Source: Catenaria anguillulae PL171 (Eukaryota > Blastocladiomycota > Blastocladiomycetes > Blastocladiales > Catenariaceae). Taken from it: 64,000 nt of DNA. The position numbers and the translations under genes were made by a program. Each line of letters opens with the position of its first letter. Position 1 is the stretch's first letter. Shown in pieces: positions 43,794 through 55,200 of this stretch. Where the stretch lies: contig MCFL01000110.1 in NCBI GenBank assembly GCA_002102555.1, positions 1 to 64,000 of the forward strand, written 5' to 3'. The notes under the pieces were generated by a model. The model did no database searches. It was not told the origin of the DNA and worked only from the letters and a program-made list of their open reading frames with translations.

Positions 43794-45998
43794 ATGTTGG
43801 CCTCCTCTTCGTCGACGATCAGCCTCAGCCTCCTCGACCTGCCCGAGGATGTGCTGAAGGTTGTGCTTTCTCGCAGGTTTCTCTCACCAAGGACATTGAT
43901 GGAATGTGCGTGCGTGTGCAAGGCCGCCGCCGCTGTGGCATTGCCCGAGCTGTACAGCGACCTGCTTGTCCCTTCGTTTGCCGCCTTGCCTCTCATCTAC
44001 TCGACATTACAATCCCGGCCCGACCTCGCTCAACACGTCCGCTCTGTCACGGCCAGCCGCTCGTTTGTGCTTTCGTTCGAATTTTCCGAGTGCGAATCGA
44101 CGATTCAGGAATGCCGCATGTGTCCCGACTCGCCCATTGTGTCCATGAGCAAGGCAATTCAACGCCTCGGTTTGGAAACGCTCAATAACAAGCTGCCGAT
44201 GCCGTGGCTCGTTCGGATCGCCAAAATCTGCCCAAATTTGACAGCCGTCGACTTGACCGAAATTGCCAACTTCGCCATTGACATCACATGTCTCTTTCTG
44301 GGCCTTGCCGACTTGGCCCGCATTCTCCGGTCGCGCCGTGGGCGATTTCAGTACCGTGCGAACCCATTTTCGTGTGTCTTGGTAAAGGATCGGGTCTTGG
44401 AATCAGGCGGTGTGCTCTTTCGCAAACCTCCATTCGCCCTCGATGTATATTTTGTCGACTCCATTGACTGGTCGCGCAAGCAGATCGCCGTCACGGACGT
44501 CATGTGCACCAACACGGCGTTGGGGTCCAGTACTTGCCTTACGCCCTTTCGAGATCTTGTCCCTCTCGATGATCAGCTCAACTGGACTATTGGCGATGTG
44601 ACGCTGAGGAACAATGAGGCGAAAGCCAGTTGCATCGAGCAAGGCAACTGGGTGGTGTCCTCGTGGCTCAAGTCCAAGCGGGAGTTGTGGCTCAAGGGTG
44701 GATTAGTCAAGGGGCAAGACAGAGTGTTTGATTTCTCTCAGCGACCGGGCTTGATACGTGGGAGCGCGGTGATTGCAGCGTCGATGCCGGTCCTTGATCT
44801 TGTGACATCGTCCATTGAAGTGGACATGAGGCGACAGTGCCGCGAGCTCGTCGTGGATGCCCCGGACCCCACCACATTTTTGCGGTTTCCGCCCGGCCAA
44901 CGACAGAAGGTGTTCAACAAAGGATTGGCCCTCTATGAGCCACTCGCTCGTCGGCCAATGACTTTTATTTCACTGCTGCATCTTTCCGCGGCCCCATTTC
45001 TTGTCGAATCGACAGTCGCCCATTTCATGTCATTGTTTGCAACTGGTCTGCCGAATTTGACACACCTCGAGCTCTTCAAAGTTGCATGCCCTATCGACTA
45101 TGCTCTGCACCACGCGGATACGCTCATTCGTCGCTCCCCAACATACCCAGGCAAGCTTCTCCAGAGTCTCACGATCGGCTCGTTCATCGCTCACCCAGCA
45201 CACGCCCATCTTCAATGGCCATATGGGAAAACTTCGAGCCCAAAAGACTGGCCGCTTGCTCAGCCATGGCTGCCTGCATCCAACCACCGCGCTTGCCGTC
45301 TCGAAAAGCTCGAGCTTATGGTGCGGGGCGGCGGCGTGGACCATCTCGTTCCAGAGAAGGCTGCAACTGTCGCAATCCATCCAGTCACGTTGCGCAACCT
45401 TCGCAACATTCATCTCGAATCCGTCAAGCTGTACTTACCCCCGCCGCAGCTCGCGCAAACCGATTCACCGTCATTCATTCCGCTTTCACACATCCCTTCG
45501 CATGCTCGGCGACTGTGTCCCGTCAATCACACACTCGTGCTTCCGAACCTGGAAGAGCTGACCTTGTCCTCCAACGCGTTCAATCTGTCTGCGACCCGCA
45601 CGAGTTCCGAAAGAAATGCCACATCGCTTGTGCTTCATGCCATCCCGCGCGCACCCTCACTCACCCACTTTTTCATGTTTGTCGATTATGTCGAGGGGAA
45701 AAGCAAAGTTTACACCACTGGCATGGTTCTCCCAACCGTCCGCCGTTTCCCGCGCCTTGAGCATGCGCGATTCAATTACTTGACCGAGACCCAATCCCTG
45801 GATCAAATTGCACAGGAGGTGCGCGATGAGATGTTTGCGCCGTACCCGCGGGAGGTGGCGCCGTGCCCGCGCCTGAGGTGTGTGCAAGTGAATGATGGGG
45901 AACCGATTGAGTATTATCGGTGGTTGCTGGCGAGGGAAAAGCCAGCGAATTCAGCATTGGAGTTGGTGCAGATGTCGAGCTTGGCGGTTGAGGATTGA
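43794..45998 (+). CDS. F-box-like protein 3
   Basis: A single exon of 734 residues from the ATG at 43794. The F-box-like segment is almost at the N-terminus (LSLLDLPEDVLKVVLSRRFL, then LMECACVCKAAAAVALPELY), nearly canonical for an F-box (LPxDvLxxIL...). Family blocks follow: PMPWLVRIAKICPNL, FSCVLVKDR, DSIDWSRKQ, LTPFRDLVPLDDQ, KRELWLKGGLV, PSFIPLSHI, LSSNAFN and, at the end, APYPREVAPCPRLRCVQVND with EYYRWLL. It lacks the basic leader of genes 1 and 2. A partial duplicate of its C-terminal third lies 87 bp downstream. Likely an SCF substrate receptor; target unknown. Confidence 0.8.
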   Translation: MLASSSSTISLSLLDLPEDVLKVVLSRRFLSPRTLMECACVCKAAAAVALPELYSDLLVPSFAALPLIYSTLQSRPDLAQHVRSVTASRSFVLSFEFSECESTIQECRMCPDSPIVSMSKAIQRLGLETLNNKLPMPWLVRIAKICPNLTAVDLTEIANFAIDITCLFLGLADLARILRSRRGRFQYRANPFSCVLVKDRVLESGGVLFRKPPFALDVYFVDSIDWSRKQIAVTDVMCTNTALGSSTCLTPFRDLVPLDDQLNWTIGDVTLRNNEAKASCIEQGNWVVSSWLKSKRELWLKGGLVKGQDRVFDFSQRPGLIRGSAVIAASMPVLDLVTSSIEVDMRRQCRELVVDAPDPTTFLRFPPGQRQKVFNKGLALYEPLARRPMTFISLLHLSAAPFLVESTVAHFMSLFATGLPNLTHLELFKVACPIDYALHHADTLIRRSPTYPGKLLQSLTIGSFIAHPAHAHLQWPYGKTSSPKDWPLAQPWLPASNHRACRLEKLELMVRGGGVDHLVPEKAATVAIHPVTLRNLRNIHLESVKLYLPPPQLAQTDSPSFIPLSHIPSHARRLCPVNHTLVLPNLEELTLSSNAFNLSATRTSSERNATSLVLHAIPRAPSLTHFFMFVDYVEGKSKVYTTGMVLPTVRRFPRLEHARFNYLTETQSLDQIAQEVRDEMFAPYPREVAPCPRLRCVQVNDGEPIEYYRWLLAREKPANSALELVQMSSLAVED

Positions 45999-46084
45999 GC
46001 TCAAACAGAAAGTGATGAATCAGTATCGTTGCTGTCATTGAGTTGTCTTGTCGAAGAAGTGTGTAACGTATCATTGAGCTTAGT

Positions 46085-46717
46085 TTGCGCAGTTCCATCC
46101 TTTTCCAGTATACATGTAAAATACGTGTACTGCAGCCTGACTCTCCATCCTTTCTTCCTCTCTCTCACACCTATGGCTCAGCTCGCAACGTCTGCCCAGT
46201 CAATCCCGCCTTCTTGTTTTTCAACCTCGAGCAGCTCACCATGTCGTCAAACGCATTCAATCTGCCCCTGCGCGGTGCCTCGACTGTGAGTCGCGTGTTC
46301 GACGCCATTCCGTGCGCGTCAGCACTTGAGCAATTCATCACGTATGTCGATACGGCCGAGCGCTCCAGTCGGGTGTACACAACGGAAATTGTTGCGCCCA
46401 TCCTTCGTCAGTTCCCATCCTTGGACTATATGCGGTTTGACAAGTTGGCGCCCAAGGGGCTCAGGAACGAGTTGGAACAGGCGATTCTCGACGAGTTTTT
46501 CGTGCCGTATCCGCGCGACTTGGCGCCGTGTCCGAGGCTGCGGCATGTGCAAGTAAACGGTCTCAAGCCAATCGAATACTACCAATGGTTGTTGTCACGA
46601 TCGAGTGGGGCACCGGCCGGGCAAGTGTGCAAACGGTCGAAAAAATGTCGAGGTTGGCAGCCGAGGCGTCCGAGTCTCGCTTCAATTAGCTCATCAATGT
46701 ACATACAAGTTATGTAG
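46085..46717 (+). pseudogene. C-terminal fragment duplicate of F-box-like gene 3
   Basis: An open frame matching only the last third of the family: DSPSFLPLSH, CPVN, LTMSSNAFNL, VPYPRDLAPCPRLRHVQVN and EYYQWLL. It starts abruptly without an F-box or middle region. Similarity to gene 3 is highest (both have CPVN and SSNAFNL). Still open, so the decay is mainly truncation. A product of unequal tandem duplication. Confidence 0.7.
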
Positions 46718-46954
46718 TCGTGAGTCCAAGTGTCTCGCTTGCGTCTACAAGATATTCGTCTTGATCGGCTTCTCGTGGGTGTTGTGGCCGGTCGCCGATC
46801 GATCCAGCTAGTATTTACAAGACAGATCGAGCGATGTATGTACTCACAAACACAGCTACTGTACATGTATCGGCAAGAAGTATGTATATGTGAATGCGAC
46901 AAGAACAATGAAATCCGTCGCAACAGTCGACGCAACCCACCCATAGAACCAACA

Positions 46955-49213
46955 ATGGCCGCCCCACCACATTCCCAGCGCCGCCAACTGGGCTTGTCTG
47001 ACCTGCCCGAGGATGTCCTCAGGCTTGTTCTCACTCGCCGGGCCCTCAGTCCTTCCACGCTGCTGCAGGTTGCCTTCACTTGCAAAGCTGCAGCTGCCAT
47101 TGCCCTGCCAGAGCTCTACACCAACATCCATGTCCCCGCCATCCCGGCCTTGCCCAGCATCTTTTCGACGTTGCAAGCGCACCCCAAGCTCGCCCAGCAA
47201 GTCCGCTCGCTCACCACCAGCGCCTACATGGTGTCGTCGAGCCGCCTGCGCCAACTGACAGCGATTGTGCGACAATGTCGCATGTGCCCTGGATCGACCA
47301 TTGTGTCCATCGCCAAGCTCACCAAGCAGTGCAACACGGCACTTCTCAACGAATTGCCCATGCCGTGGCTCACGCGAATCGCTCGACTGTGCCCAAACTT
47401 GACGTCGGTCGATATTAACCTGCTCAACAAGCCCGAGCTGCGCATCTTCTTTATTGGGCTCGTCGACCTCGCCAACATTCTGCGCTCGCGCAAGGGCAAG
47501 CTCAGCTGCCCCTATGTGCCCTTCTCGTGCATTCTCGTCAAGGATCGCTACATTACTCCTGACGATACCCACACGGAAAATGACATTGCATTTGTTCGCA
47601 ATGTTTATTTTGTGGATTCGGTAGATTGGTCACGCAAGCGATTCAGCATCCTCGACAACCTGTGCGGCAGCCAGCAGACCGTCACGGAGCTGTGCCTCAC
47701 TCCCTTCCGGGATCTGGTCCCTCTAGGCGAGCAAGGTAACTGGGCAATCAGCAAGGCCACACTCAAGAACCACAGTGCTCAGTTTGACCATGACGACTTT
47801 GGCGGGTGGAGTGTAGCGTTGTGGCTCAAGTCCAAGCGCGAATTGAAGCTCAAGGCCGGCCTGGTTGTCGGCGAAGACCGCTTGTTTGACTTTTCTAAAG
47901 CGCCAAGCGTGTTCAAGGGCGAGGTCGAGTTTACTGTGTTTGGTCTCGAGATGCTCAACCCCCTCGCTCGCTCGGTTCATGTGGATCCCAAGCGCCAATG
48001 CAAGAGCATCACGACCGAAGGATTCGACCCGGAAGAGTGGATGGACATGCCTCTCTTCCAACAAAAGACCATCCCACGGGCCGAGCTACAGCGCGTCACC
48101 ACGTTCCTTGTGCGCCCATTGAACCATGTCACGTCGTTGGCTCTCGGCGCAGCCTTCTTTATCGATCCCGATACGGTGGGCGCCGTCATGAACCATTTGG
48201 CGCGCGGTCTGCCGAATCTCACCCAGCTGCGGCTCGAAGAAGTCGCTTGCCCAGTCGATATCCTCCTCAACCACGCCGACCTGCTCATCCGACGCAGCCA
48301 GCACCCGGGCGTGCTCCTTGAGGAGCTCAATGTCATTCAATATGTGCCACTGCCTGCGGTAGGCCCCACGTCGCCATGGCCTTGCGACAAGTTGCGCAGC
48401 CCTGCATCGTGGAAGCTTGCCTACAACCATCGCCCTTCTCCACTCGCCGCCGACAAAGACTCTGCGGGTACTCGACTTACTGTCCTCGGCCTGCGGCTCG
48501 ATGGTCCCGGTATTCCCCATATTCATCCACTTGACATGCCTACTGTATCTGTCCACCCGGGCATCCTCCGTAATCTGCGCCGGTTGCGGCTGCAATTTGT
48601 TCAGCTGTACTTGCCACCGCACCACCTCGCTCAACCAGACTCGCCCTCATTCCTGCCGCTCGCACACATTGAGTCGCCATCATCCAACCCAACGGCCCCA
48701 CTCACCCAACGCACAGTCATTCCCATGAACGGACTCGTCACCTTACCCAAGGTCGAGCAGCTCGTCATCAACACCAGCTCACTCATCTGCCCAACGCATC
48801 CGATGCGCATTGTCCCTCGTGCCAAGCACAACATTGTTCTTTCCACGCTGCACGCCCTCCCATGCATGCCATCCGTGACCGAGCTGCGACTTGCCGTCGA
48901 CCCGTCGCAGCCGCTGTGCGGCATCTACGCCATGTCGCTGATCCCGCCCTTCTTGTACCAATTCCCGACGCTGGAATTCGTGTGGTTCTTTGGCCAGCTC
49001 GAGTGCGACGACGAGTGGCGGGTTGAGATGGAGGAAGAGATGTTTGCGCCGTACCCGTACCCGCGCGAGCTGTCGCATTGCCCACGGTTGAGATGTGTAC
49101 AGGTGAATGATGAGGAGCCTGTTGAGTATTACGAGTGGTTGAGGCGCGAGAAGGGCGAGCTGGCGTGGGCAAAGGTGCCGGTTGTGTTGACGCCGTCGTC
49201 AGTTGAGCGGTGA
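46955..49213 (+). CDS. F-box-like protein 4
   Basis: A single exon of 752 residues, starting at the ATG at 46955 (MAAPPHSQRRQ); the frame is open further upstream but without family similarity. F-box-like segment at about 13-60 (LGLSDLPEDVLRLVLTRRAL, then LLQVAFTCKAAAAIALPELY). Family blocks: MPWLTRIARLCPNLTSVDI, FSCILVKDRY, DSVDWSRKR, LTPFRDLVPL, KRELKLKAGLV, VSVHPGILRNL, DSPSFLPLAHI and, at the end, RELSHCPRLRCVQVND with EYYEWL. It groups with gene 3. An in-frame duplication of two residues (PYPY) marks the C-terminal YPRE block. Role inferred as for the other members. Confidence 0.8.
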   Translation: MAAPPHSQRRQLGLSDLPEDVLRLVLTRRALSPSTLLQVAFTCKAAAAIALPELYTNIHVPAIPALPSIFSTLQAHPKLAQQVRSLTTSAYMVSSSRLRQLTAIVRQCRMCPGSTIVSIAKLTKQCNTALLNELPMPWLTRIARLCPNLTSVDINLLNKPELRIFFIGLVDLANILRSRKGKLSCPYVPFSCILVKDRYITPDDTHTENDIAFVRNVYFVDSVDWSRKRFSILDNLCGSQQTVTELCLTPFRDLVPLGEQGNWAISKATLKNHSAQFDHDDFGGWSVALWLKSKRELKLKAGLVVGEDRLFDFSKAPSVFKGEVEFTVFGLEMLNPLARSVHVDPKRQCKSITTEGFDPEEWMDMPLFQQKTIPRAELQRVTTFLVRPLNHVTSLALGAAFFIDPDTVGAVMNHLARGLPNLTQLRLEEVACPVDILLNHADLLIRRSQHPGVLLEELNVIQYVPLPAVGPTSPWPCDKLRSPASWKLAYNHRPSPLAADKDSAGTRLTVLGLRLDGPGIPHIHPLDMPTVSVHPGILRNLRRLRLQFVQLYLPPHHLAQPDSPSFLPLAHIESPSSNPTAPLTQRTVIPMNGLVTLPKVEQLVINTSSLICPTHPMRIVPRAKHNIVLSTLHALPCMPSVTELRLAVDPSQPLCGIYAMSLIPPFLYQFPTLEFVWFFGQLECDDEWRVEMEEEMFAPYPYPRELSHCPRLRCVQVNDEEPVEYYEWLRREKGELAWAKVPVVLTPSSVER

Positions 49214-49565
49214 GGGCCGTTCATGGATCCTGGGGCGTGCTGTAAAGGATGTTGCATTTTGTTCCGTATCGAACTCAAGCATCATGTACTGCAATCTATC
49301 CTTGGCGAATGCATAGACTTCTACTATATATCTATTTGTTCGACTCTATGTGGATGAATCTTTGCGGTGTGCACGTCGGCCCACTGCAGCGCGGAGCCGG
49401 GGCATCTTCAGCAAAGAAGCAAAGCAATTCGACATGTACGGTGCAGATAAAAAGTACTGTAACGGAAAGAAAACAAACGCACAAAACATGTGAACTCTGT
49501 CATTGAAAAACAAGTGAAACTCCAAGCATTCAGCAAACACTCACCCTCGTGCCTCAACATTGAGC
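49214..49565. other. Intergenic between convergent genes
   Basis: Downstream of F-box-like gene 4 and of the minus-strand hydrolase gene; no coding signal. Confidence 0.5.
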
Positions 49566-51572
49566 TCACTGCCCATGTTGGGAACCTGCAGTGGGCGTGG
49601 GCGACCCAGCCTCACTCGCACTCCCGCTAACACTGGCATCCGTCTTGATCCGCTCAGGCGACAATGGCAATGGAACACCTGCAGCCACCTTTGTTGGCGA
49701 CATTGGCGCTGAGGCCACCGCTGCGCGCTCGGGCGACGGGTCCCTGGATCCAATCTTGCGCACAACGTTGACAATGGATCCAAGCAACGAGGACGACGTA
49801 TTTTCGGAGACTGCGGCCGACGTGAGTGTCGTGCCTGCGGGAGGAGATGGCGACGCGGCGCGAGCTTGCAGCGACCGGACGCGTTGGCGTGGAGCGTACC
49901 GGAGAAACAGTTCGTCTTTGAAATGCACGTGCCTACAAGGTCATGTGTATGTGAGTTTGTTTGCATGTCGGAATTGGAGTGAAATGTGGGATGTATACTT
50001 GATCCCGGGCTCCCTCGCACTCGCGACCCTTTCAATCGCCTCGCCCACGGGTACACCTTGCTCCTGGACTAGCCAACACGCCAACATGAATCCGGTGCGA
50101 TTGAACCCGTAATGACAATGGCACACGACCTCGACCTTTGCACGGTCGTCTTCTGGGCACGCGTTCCAAAAGTCGCGCAGCACAAGCAAAAACTCGTCCA
50201 CCTCGTCTCTACTTGGTGGCACCTTGGACGTTGTTTTCACCTTGCGGTACTGAATGCCGAGCGCTTGCAGCGACCGCGGGTCGTACGGCGGGCGGTCGCT
50301 CGTGAAATCCACCACCAGTTTGACGTTCGGGTAAGCACGCGCAAGCAAAGTGGGCGAGTGTGCCGTGTCGGTTTCGCGCAGCACTTTCATGCCCCTGAGC
50401 TTGAGGGTGCCTGTGCCCGAGTCGAGGCAGTTGCCGACGCTGGGCGTTGCGACCCATTTGGCGTAGTTTTTCAGGTTCCACTTTTGGTCTTTTGGATCCT
50501 GGGGCATGGTGCGCTTTGGATCAAAGGCGGCAATGTTTACGGGTGGCGATGCGAAAAACGCGGCCATTTCCGCGTGCACCTGGCCGGTTGCGTCGACCAT
50601 GATTTGGTGGCCGGCGTTGGGGAACACGATCGGGTCTGGCTTGTGCGACGCGGGTAAAGAGGAGAGCAGGTCGTAGAGTTGGGCGAGGTTTGGGTCGGCG
50701 GGCGTGACCGTGTCTTGCTGTCCGCCGAGGAGGAGTGTGGGGCAAGAGATGGCGCCATAGTCTGCAGGTGACGCCCAAGTCATGCCGAAATTGATCCACT
50801 TGATTTGCGTCGAAGACAAGTGCTGATTCCAAGCGAGCTGGCGCCATTTCACGGCATCTGTCGCAAGCGGGCCGACAAACCGGCGCACCGAGGTCGAGTG
50901 GATGTTGCCGCGGCGGTCGAGCATGCGGAGCAGGTCAATGAGCGGGGCAGGGAGTGAGGCAAGACGCAGGGCGTGCTTGCGTTGCTGGTCGGTCCAAATG
51001 GCTTTTGGGGTCATGAGGACCAATGCACGGACGTGCTGCGAAATGTCGCCATAGGCGGCGAGCAGGTGAGTAGCGAGGCAGCATCCGTACGAGTGAGCAA
51101 CAATGATGAGGTGCGAGTAGGAGCCAGGAGGAGCGAGGTGTGTGTTGATGGCATCTGCCAAGTCGGCCACAAACGCTTGTGTTGTGTAATCGTTTGGTTT
51201 ACCCGAGGCGGGCGAGTACCCGTGGCCGACGAGGTCGATGGCGGCGACGGTGGCAACGTGCGAAAAGAGGTCCATGAGCTGCGAGAATTGGTCCATGTTG
51301 CCGCCAAAGCCGTGGATAAAGACGAGCGTGGGAGCCTTTGGGGCCAATGGGTGACGGGCAAGGAGCAGACGCGTTGGTTTGCCGCGGACGGGGGCGTAGA
51401 AGGCGTGGCGCTGGACAAAGTCGGGCGACTGCTTGAGGGCGCGCATCTTTGCATTCCAGGCGATCTGGCGCCTCTTGTGGATGGCGTAGAGCGTGTAGGA
51501 AGAGAGTGCCGTGAGCAGCAGCTTGAGCAGCCACTTTGAGGGCGCAAAGTACTTTGCCAGCGCCATGGTCAT
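49566..51572 (-). CDS. Alpha/beta-hydrolase fused to a Cys-dependent phosphatase
   Basis: Exons 51572-49999 and 49932-49566 (66-nt intron, donor GTATAC) give 646 residues. The start is the ATG at 51572; the frame stays open to an ATG at 51758. A membrane-anchor-like helix at about 14-31 precedes an alpha/beta-hydrolase fold: oxyanion motif HGFGG (87-91), nucleophile S161 in AHSYG, acid D287 in GGQQD and H322 in NAGHQ. A second catalytic domain follows (about 365-525) with the P-loop HCHYGFNRTG (C486, R492), the HCx5R of cysteine phosphatases. Its wording (HYGFNRTG, then AREPGIK and DELFLRY) resembles the RNA 5'-triphosphatase domain of metazoan capping enzyme and DUSP11 (HGFNRTG, ARPPGIYK). 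A Ser/Pro-rich tail ends the protein. Both active sites look intact; substrates unknown. Confidence 0.85.
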
Positions 51573-52230
51573 GCCGTGTGGTTCTTCAACTCTGCTCTTC
51601 GGAGGTGTTGGACTTGGACGCGATGAGATCAAGGGTCGCGGTCGCTGACAAAGGAGAGAGTCGGTGAGCAAAGTGCTTGAGATTATGAGCGAGAGGAACT
51701 GCTTGAAGGTGTTGCCCAGAGTTGTTGTTTGATGTATCGCTAAACATTCATATTTCATCGTCACGATGATTCTCTTTACGCTTGGACAAACGGTCCTCGA
51801 TCAGATCACCTTCTCACTGACACACGCCGACCAACCAAAAGTCCCAGTTCCCTCGGCTTTCCCTGATCTATTATATGTCGTAATGCAAACTTGAAATATT
51901 TACCCTTGACAAGATCAACTATTTATGTGTCTGCTCCGCGGGATTTGTGTGATACTGGCCGTCCATGTTGAATGCTTGTGGGTACAAAATCGCAATGAAT
52001 TGTCATCGTGATCGCGCGCGTAATTTCTTGGTGTATTCCACATTAATATTCTTTACCATTTACATCTCTTAACGCATCGCATGCATGCCCAGCTGCTGGA
52101 TGACCCTAGGCAATGGAATATCCAACACATGTATCCTGTTTCGCATGCCACGCCCATGAAGATTGCACCCCCCCCCCAACACACTCCATCACCGACACAC
52201 GCACCTTGATCATCGTCCATAACCAAAACC
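51573..52230. other. Divergent intergenic region (hydrolase-phosphatase and C2CD3)
   Basis: 658 bp, AT-richer near 51890-52075, containing a C-run at about 52167-52177. It holds both promoters; no specific site identified. Confidence 0.5.
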
Positions 52231-55200
52231 ATGCACTCCAACACTCAAGCGACTCAAGCAAATGGTCACAACATCCAAATGAACCAAAGGCACCGCTCCA
52301 TGACAAGCGACCCGCTCGACTTTGCGTTTGGCGTCGACATTACGTGCATTGAGCCTCTGTCGTCACCTCCACGGCCAAACCTGCTCACCACGTCGCATAC
52401 CGACAATCATCTCAACGATTTCGACTTTACCTCCAATGCGCATTCACCCGTCAACAACAACACCGCCTCATCCAACAATACTTCTTTCGATCCAGTTGCT
52501 GTTTCTGCTCCGGTTTCCGACGACGCCTCGGAAGCTCGCACATCGCAGGTCACGCCCAACGGCACTCGCATTCGCCTGCCAAAGTCTCGCCTTCGAGAAT
52601 TGACCCTGGAGGAAATTAATCGCAAGCGCAAATTGGCTTCTGATGCTGCCACTGTCGCTGTCACCGCCTCGACTGAATCAGATGCACCTACTCATGTTCA
52701 ACGACCCCCTTTGAGTGCGTTTGTGCCTTCCTAATGATCCAGTTGAGGAACTCGACTGACCAAGCTGAAACGGATATGTACAGAGGGGAACACCAATACC
52801 AATGCGGTCCCACACTCGCTGTTCCCCGCCGTCGACCTCCTCGTCAACGGCCTCAACACGACAGACGAAACTTGCATCACCTCGTCGTCGGTTCTTGAGA
52901 CGCCAATCAATGACCACGACCAACCACCACCTGACCTCACTCAACTCACGCACAACGCCGACGATACCATTCCCAACATCACAAGCCTTCTTCTTAATGA
53001 ATCTGACGATGATGACCTCCTCGATGACGACCAGCAATCCCCTTCGTCGCTTGATCTAGACGAATACGCCCTTGTTGAAGCCCTCAACTCGGCCGACAAT
53101 GACCTGCGACTCGACACACTCTCGCTCCTCACAGAGTCACAGCAACGGCGCCGTACGACCCAACCTCTCCTGCCATCACACCCTGTTCCTCCTCCATCTT
53201 CTTCTTCGTCTCGCCCACAACCAACCAATGTACGCGCAACCGGCCCGTCACGCATCCCACGCCTCAAACAGCCCACTTCCGACCTCCACCGCCCTTCTAC
53301 CTCTTCCTTGTCCTCGTCACTTCCGTCTCCCCCTCGCAAACCACCCCCGTTTCAGCACGCGCAACACATTTCGCCGCTCTCAGTCATGGACCCGCAGCAC
53401 CTCGCACATCTCGGCAAGGTGTATGGTCTCGCCATCACGATACATTCACTTACGCTCTCGCTTGCCGTGCTTGCCGATTTACGCAAATCTGCTGGGCTTG
53501 CTGCAAGTTTACCGGGCCCCACATCGACGGCCGCACTTGCGGAAGCCGTATCGGTTCAGATTGCCGTGGGCTTGCCCAGTGGGCTGGGCGAGCGCGAGTT
53601 TCGAACAGAGGTGCGGCATTCAGCGATTGCCCGTGCCAACAAGGCCGACAAGGAGCATTCGCAGGTGGTGCCCAGTGTCGAGATTCCACTCAACTTGGCC
53701 GAGCCCATACCCGTTCATTTCGACGCGGATTTGGTCCAGGTGTTTCTGCAGCAGACCTTGCAGGTCAAGGCCCAAGTGTGCGCAAAACCGCCGCGGTCGT
53801 TTTCTTCACCGCGAAGCAAACTTGCAGCATCTGCAACACAAGCCGCCCCACCCGCAGCAATCGCGCACGAATCCATTCGACTTGTTCAAATCATGCAAGC
53901 GCACGCATTCACTCACACCTTGCCACTTCCACTCTTCACCACCACCTCTGACAAGCGGTTCCTGGGCACCTTGCACATGACACTGTCGCTACTCCCAACA
54001 CCCACGCCCTCGGACCTTACTCCAGTCCCTGCCGCACCGCCGTCGCCCGCACCATCGCCACCCATGCTTAAACACCCGCTCCCAATCCCACCGCCTCCCT
54101 TTCCACTCGCGCTCACATTGACACTCGGCACATTCACGCCCCTCGCGCCCGCGCGCCCGTCTGTGCAAACCCATCCGGCCACACACACCCATCCACTGCG
54201 CATGCATCTGTCGACGTCGCTGTACCTGGCCCTAAGGCTGCTCCCAGCGCCCGCGGCGCCCATCGAGTCAAAGCCCGTGCACTGGTCGCGCCAAGTTGTG
54301 GATCAGCTACCTGGCAAAGTCGCCGACCAGGTGGCGGTAAGTGCAAGTGTCGCGCCCGTCGATTTTGAGACCCGGTGGCTGGTGCCCGTGAGCTTGCAAC
54401 AGTTGGCGCCGTGGGTCACGGATCCCGGACTGCCATTGTGTGTGGAGGTGTGGAGTGTAGTGGAAAAGGTGGCCGAGCATCAAGCGGCGGTCAACGGGGT
54501 TGGGGCGCCTGCGGCACACGTGGGTGAGGTGGATCGGGCGTTGGTTGGCGTGGTCAAGGTGCCGGTTGGGCAGGTGGTGGCGACCATGGTTGCGGGCGTG
54601 GGCAGGCAAGGGGACGGGTGGGAAAGGACTGTGCCGGTCGGGTTGGAGGGCGTCGAGTGTCCAGTGGTCGATATGGTCGAGGGAAAAACGAGGGGATGGG
54701 TCGAGGTCGGCGTGAGCGTGGGCCGGCGCGGAGGCGTGTTGGCGTCGTCCGCCAAAGGGTTCCGAAATGTGCACCATACAGAGGAGATGGATGAGGACTT
54801 GGGTCAACCCCAACATCATCATGCTGTGGACCATCAACCACAACAAGGGCCGTCGGCGCACATCCACGTTCGGTTTCACACCTTGTGCGGCATGTCAACA
54901 CTCGTCTCGCACGTGCTCACATCGCTCCTCGACGCGCTTGCCCCCACTACGCCAAACAATTTGCCCGTTTCGCAAGCACACCATGTGGCACTCAATTCGC
55001 TTGCCTCTGACCCAGCCGCCCTCAACTTGTACGTGACGCTGCTGCTTGTGCCCAAACCCATGGCGCGGCAACTCGCCACCGACCCTGCGCCCGTCACCTC
55101 ACAGGTTGCATGGAACACAAGCGTCCCGCAATGGAGCGCAACACATGCCGGGACCGAGCGCATATGGCACGGGATCTCGGACGAGGTTGTGCGTTGGATG

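Noticed and set aside
37141-49213. Leucine-rich-repeat annotation for the F-box-like C-terminal regions
   Set aside because: Leu-rich segments occur but no regular LxxLxLxxN spacing could be traced by eye.
50112-50657. 181-codon plus-strand frame opposite the hydrolase gene
   Set aside because: Antisense shadow; the minus strand carries the complete catalytic motifs.
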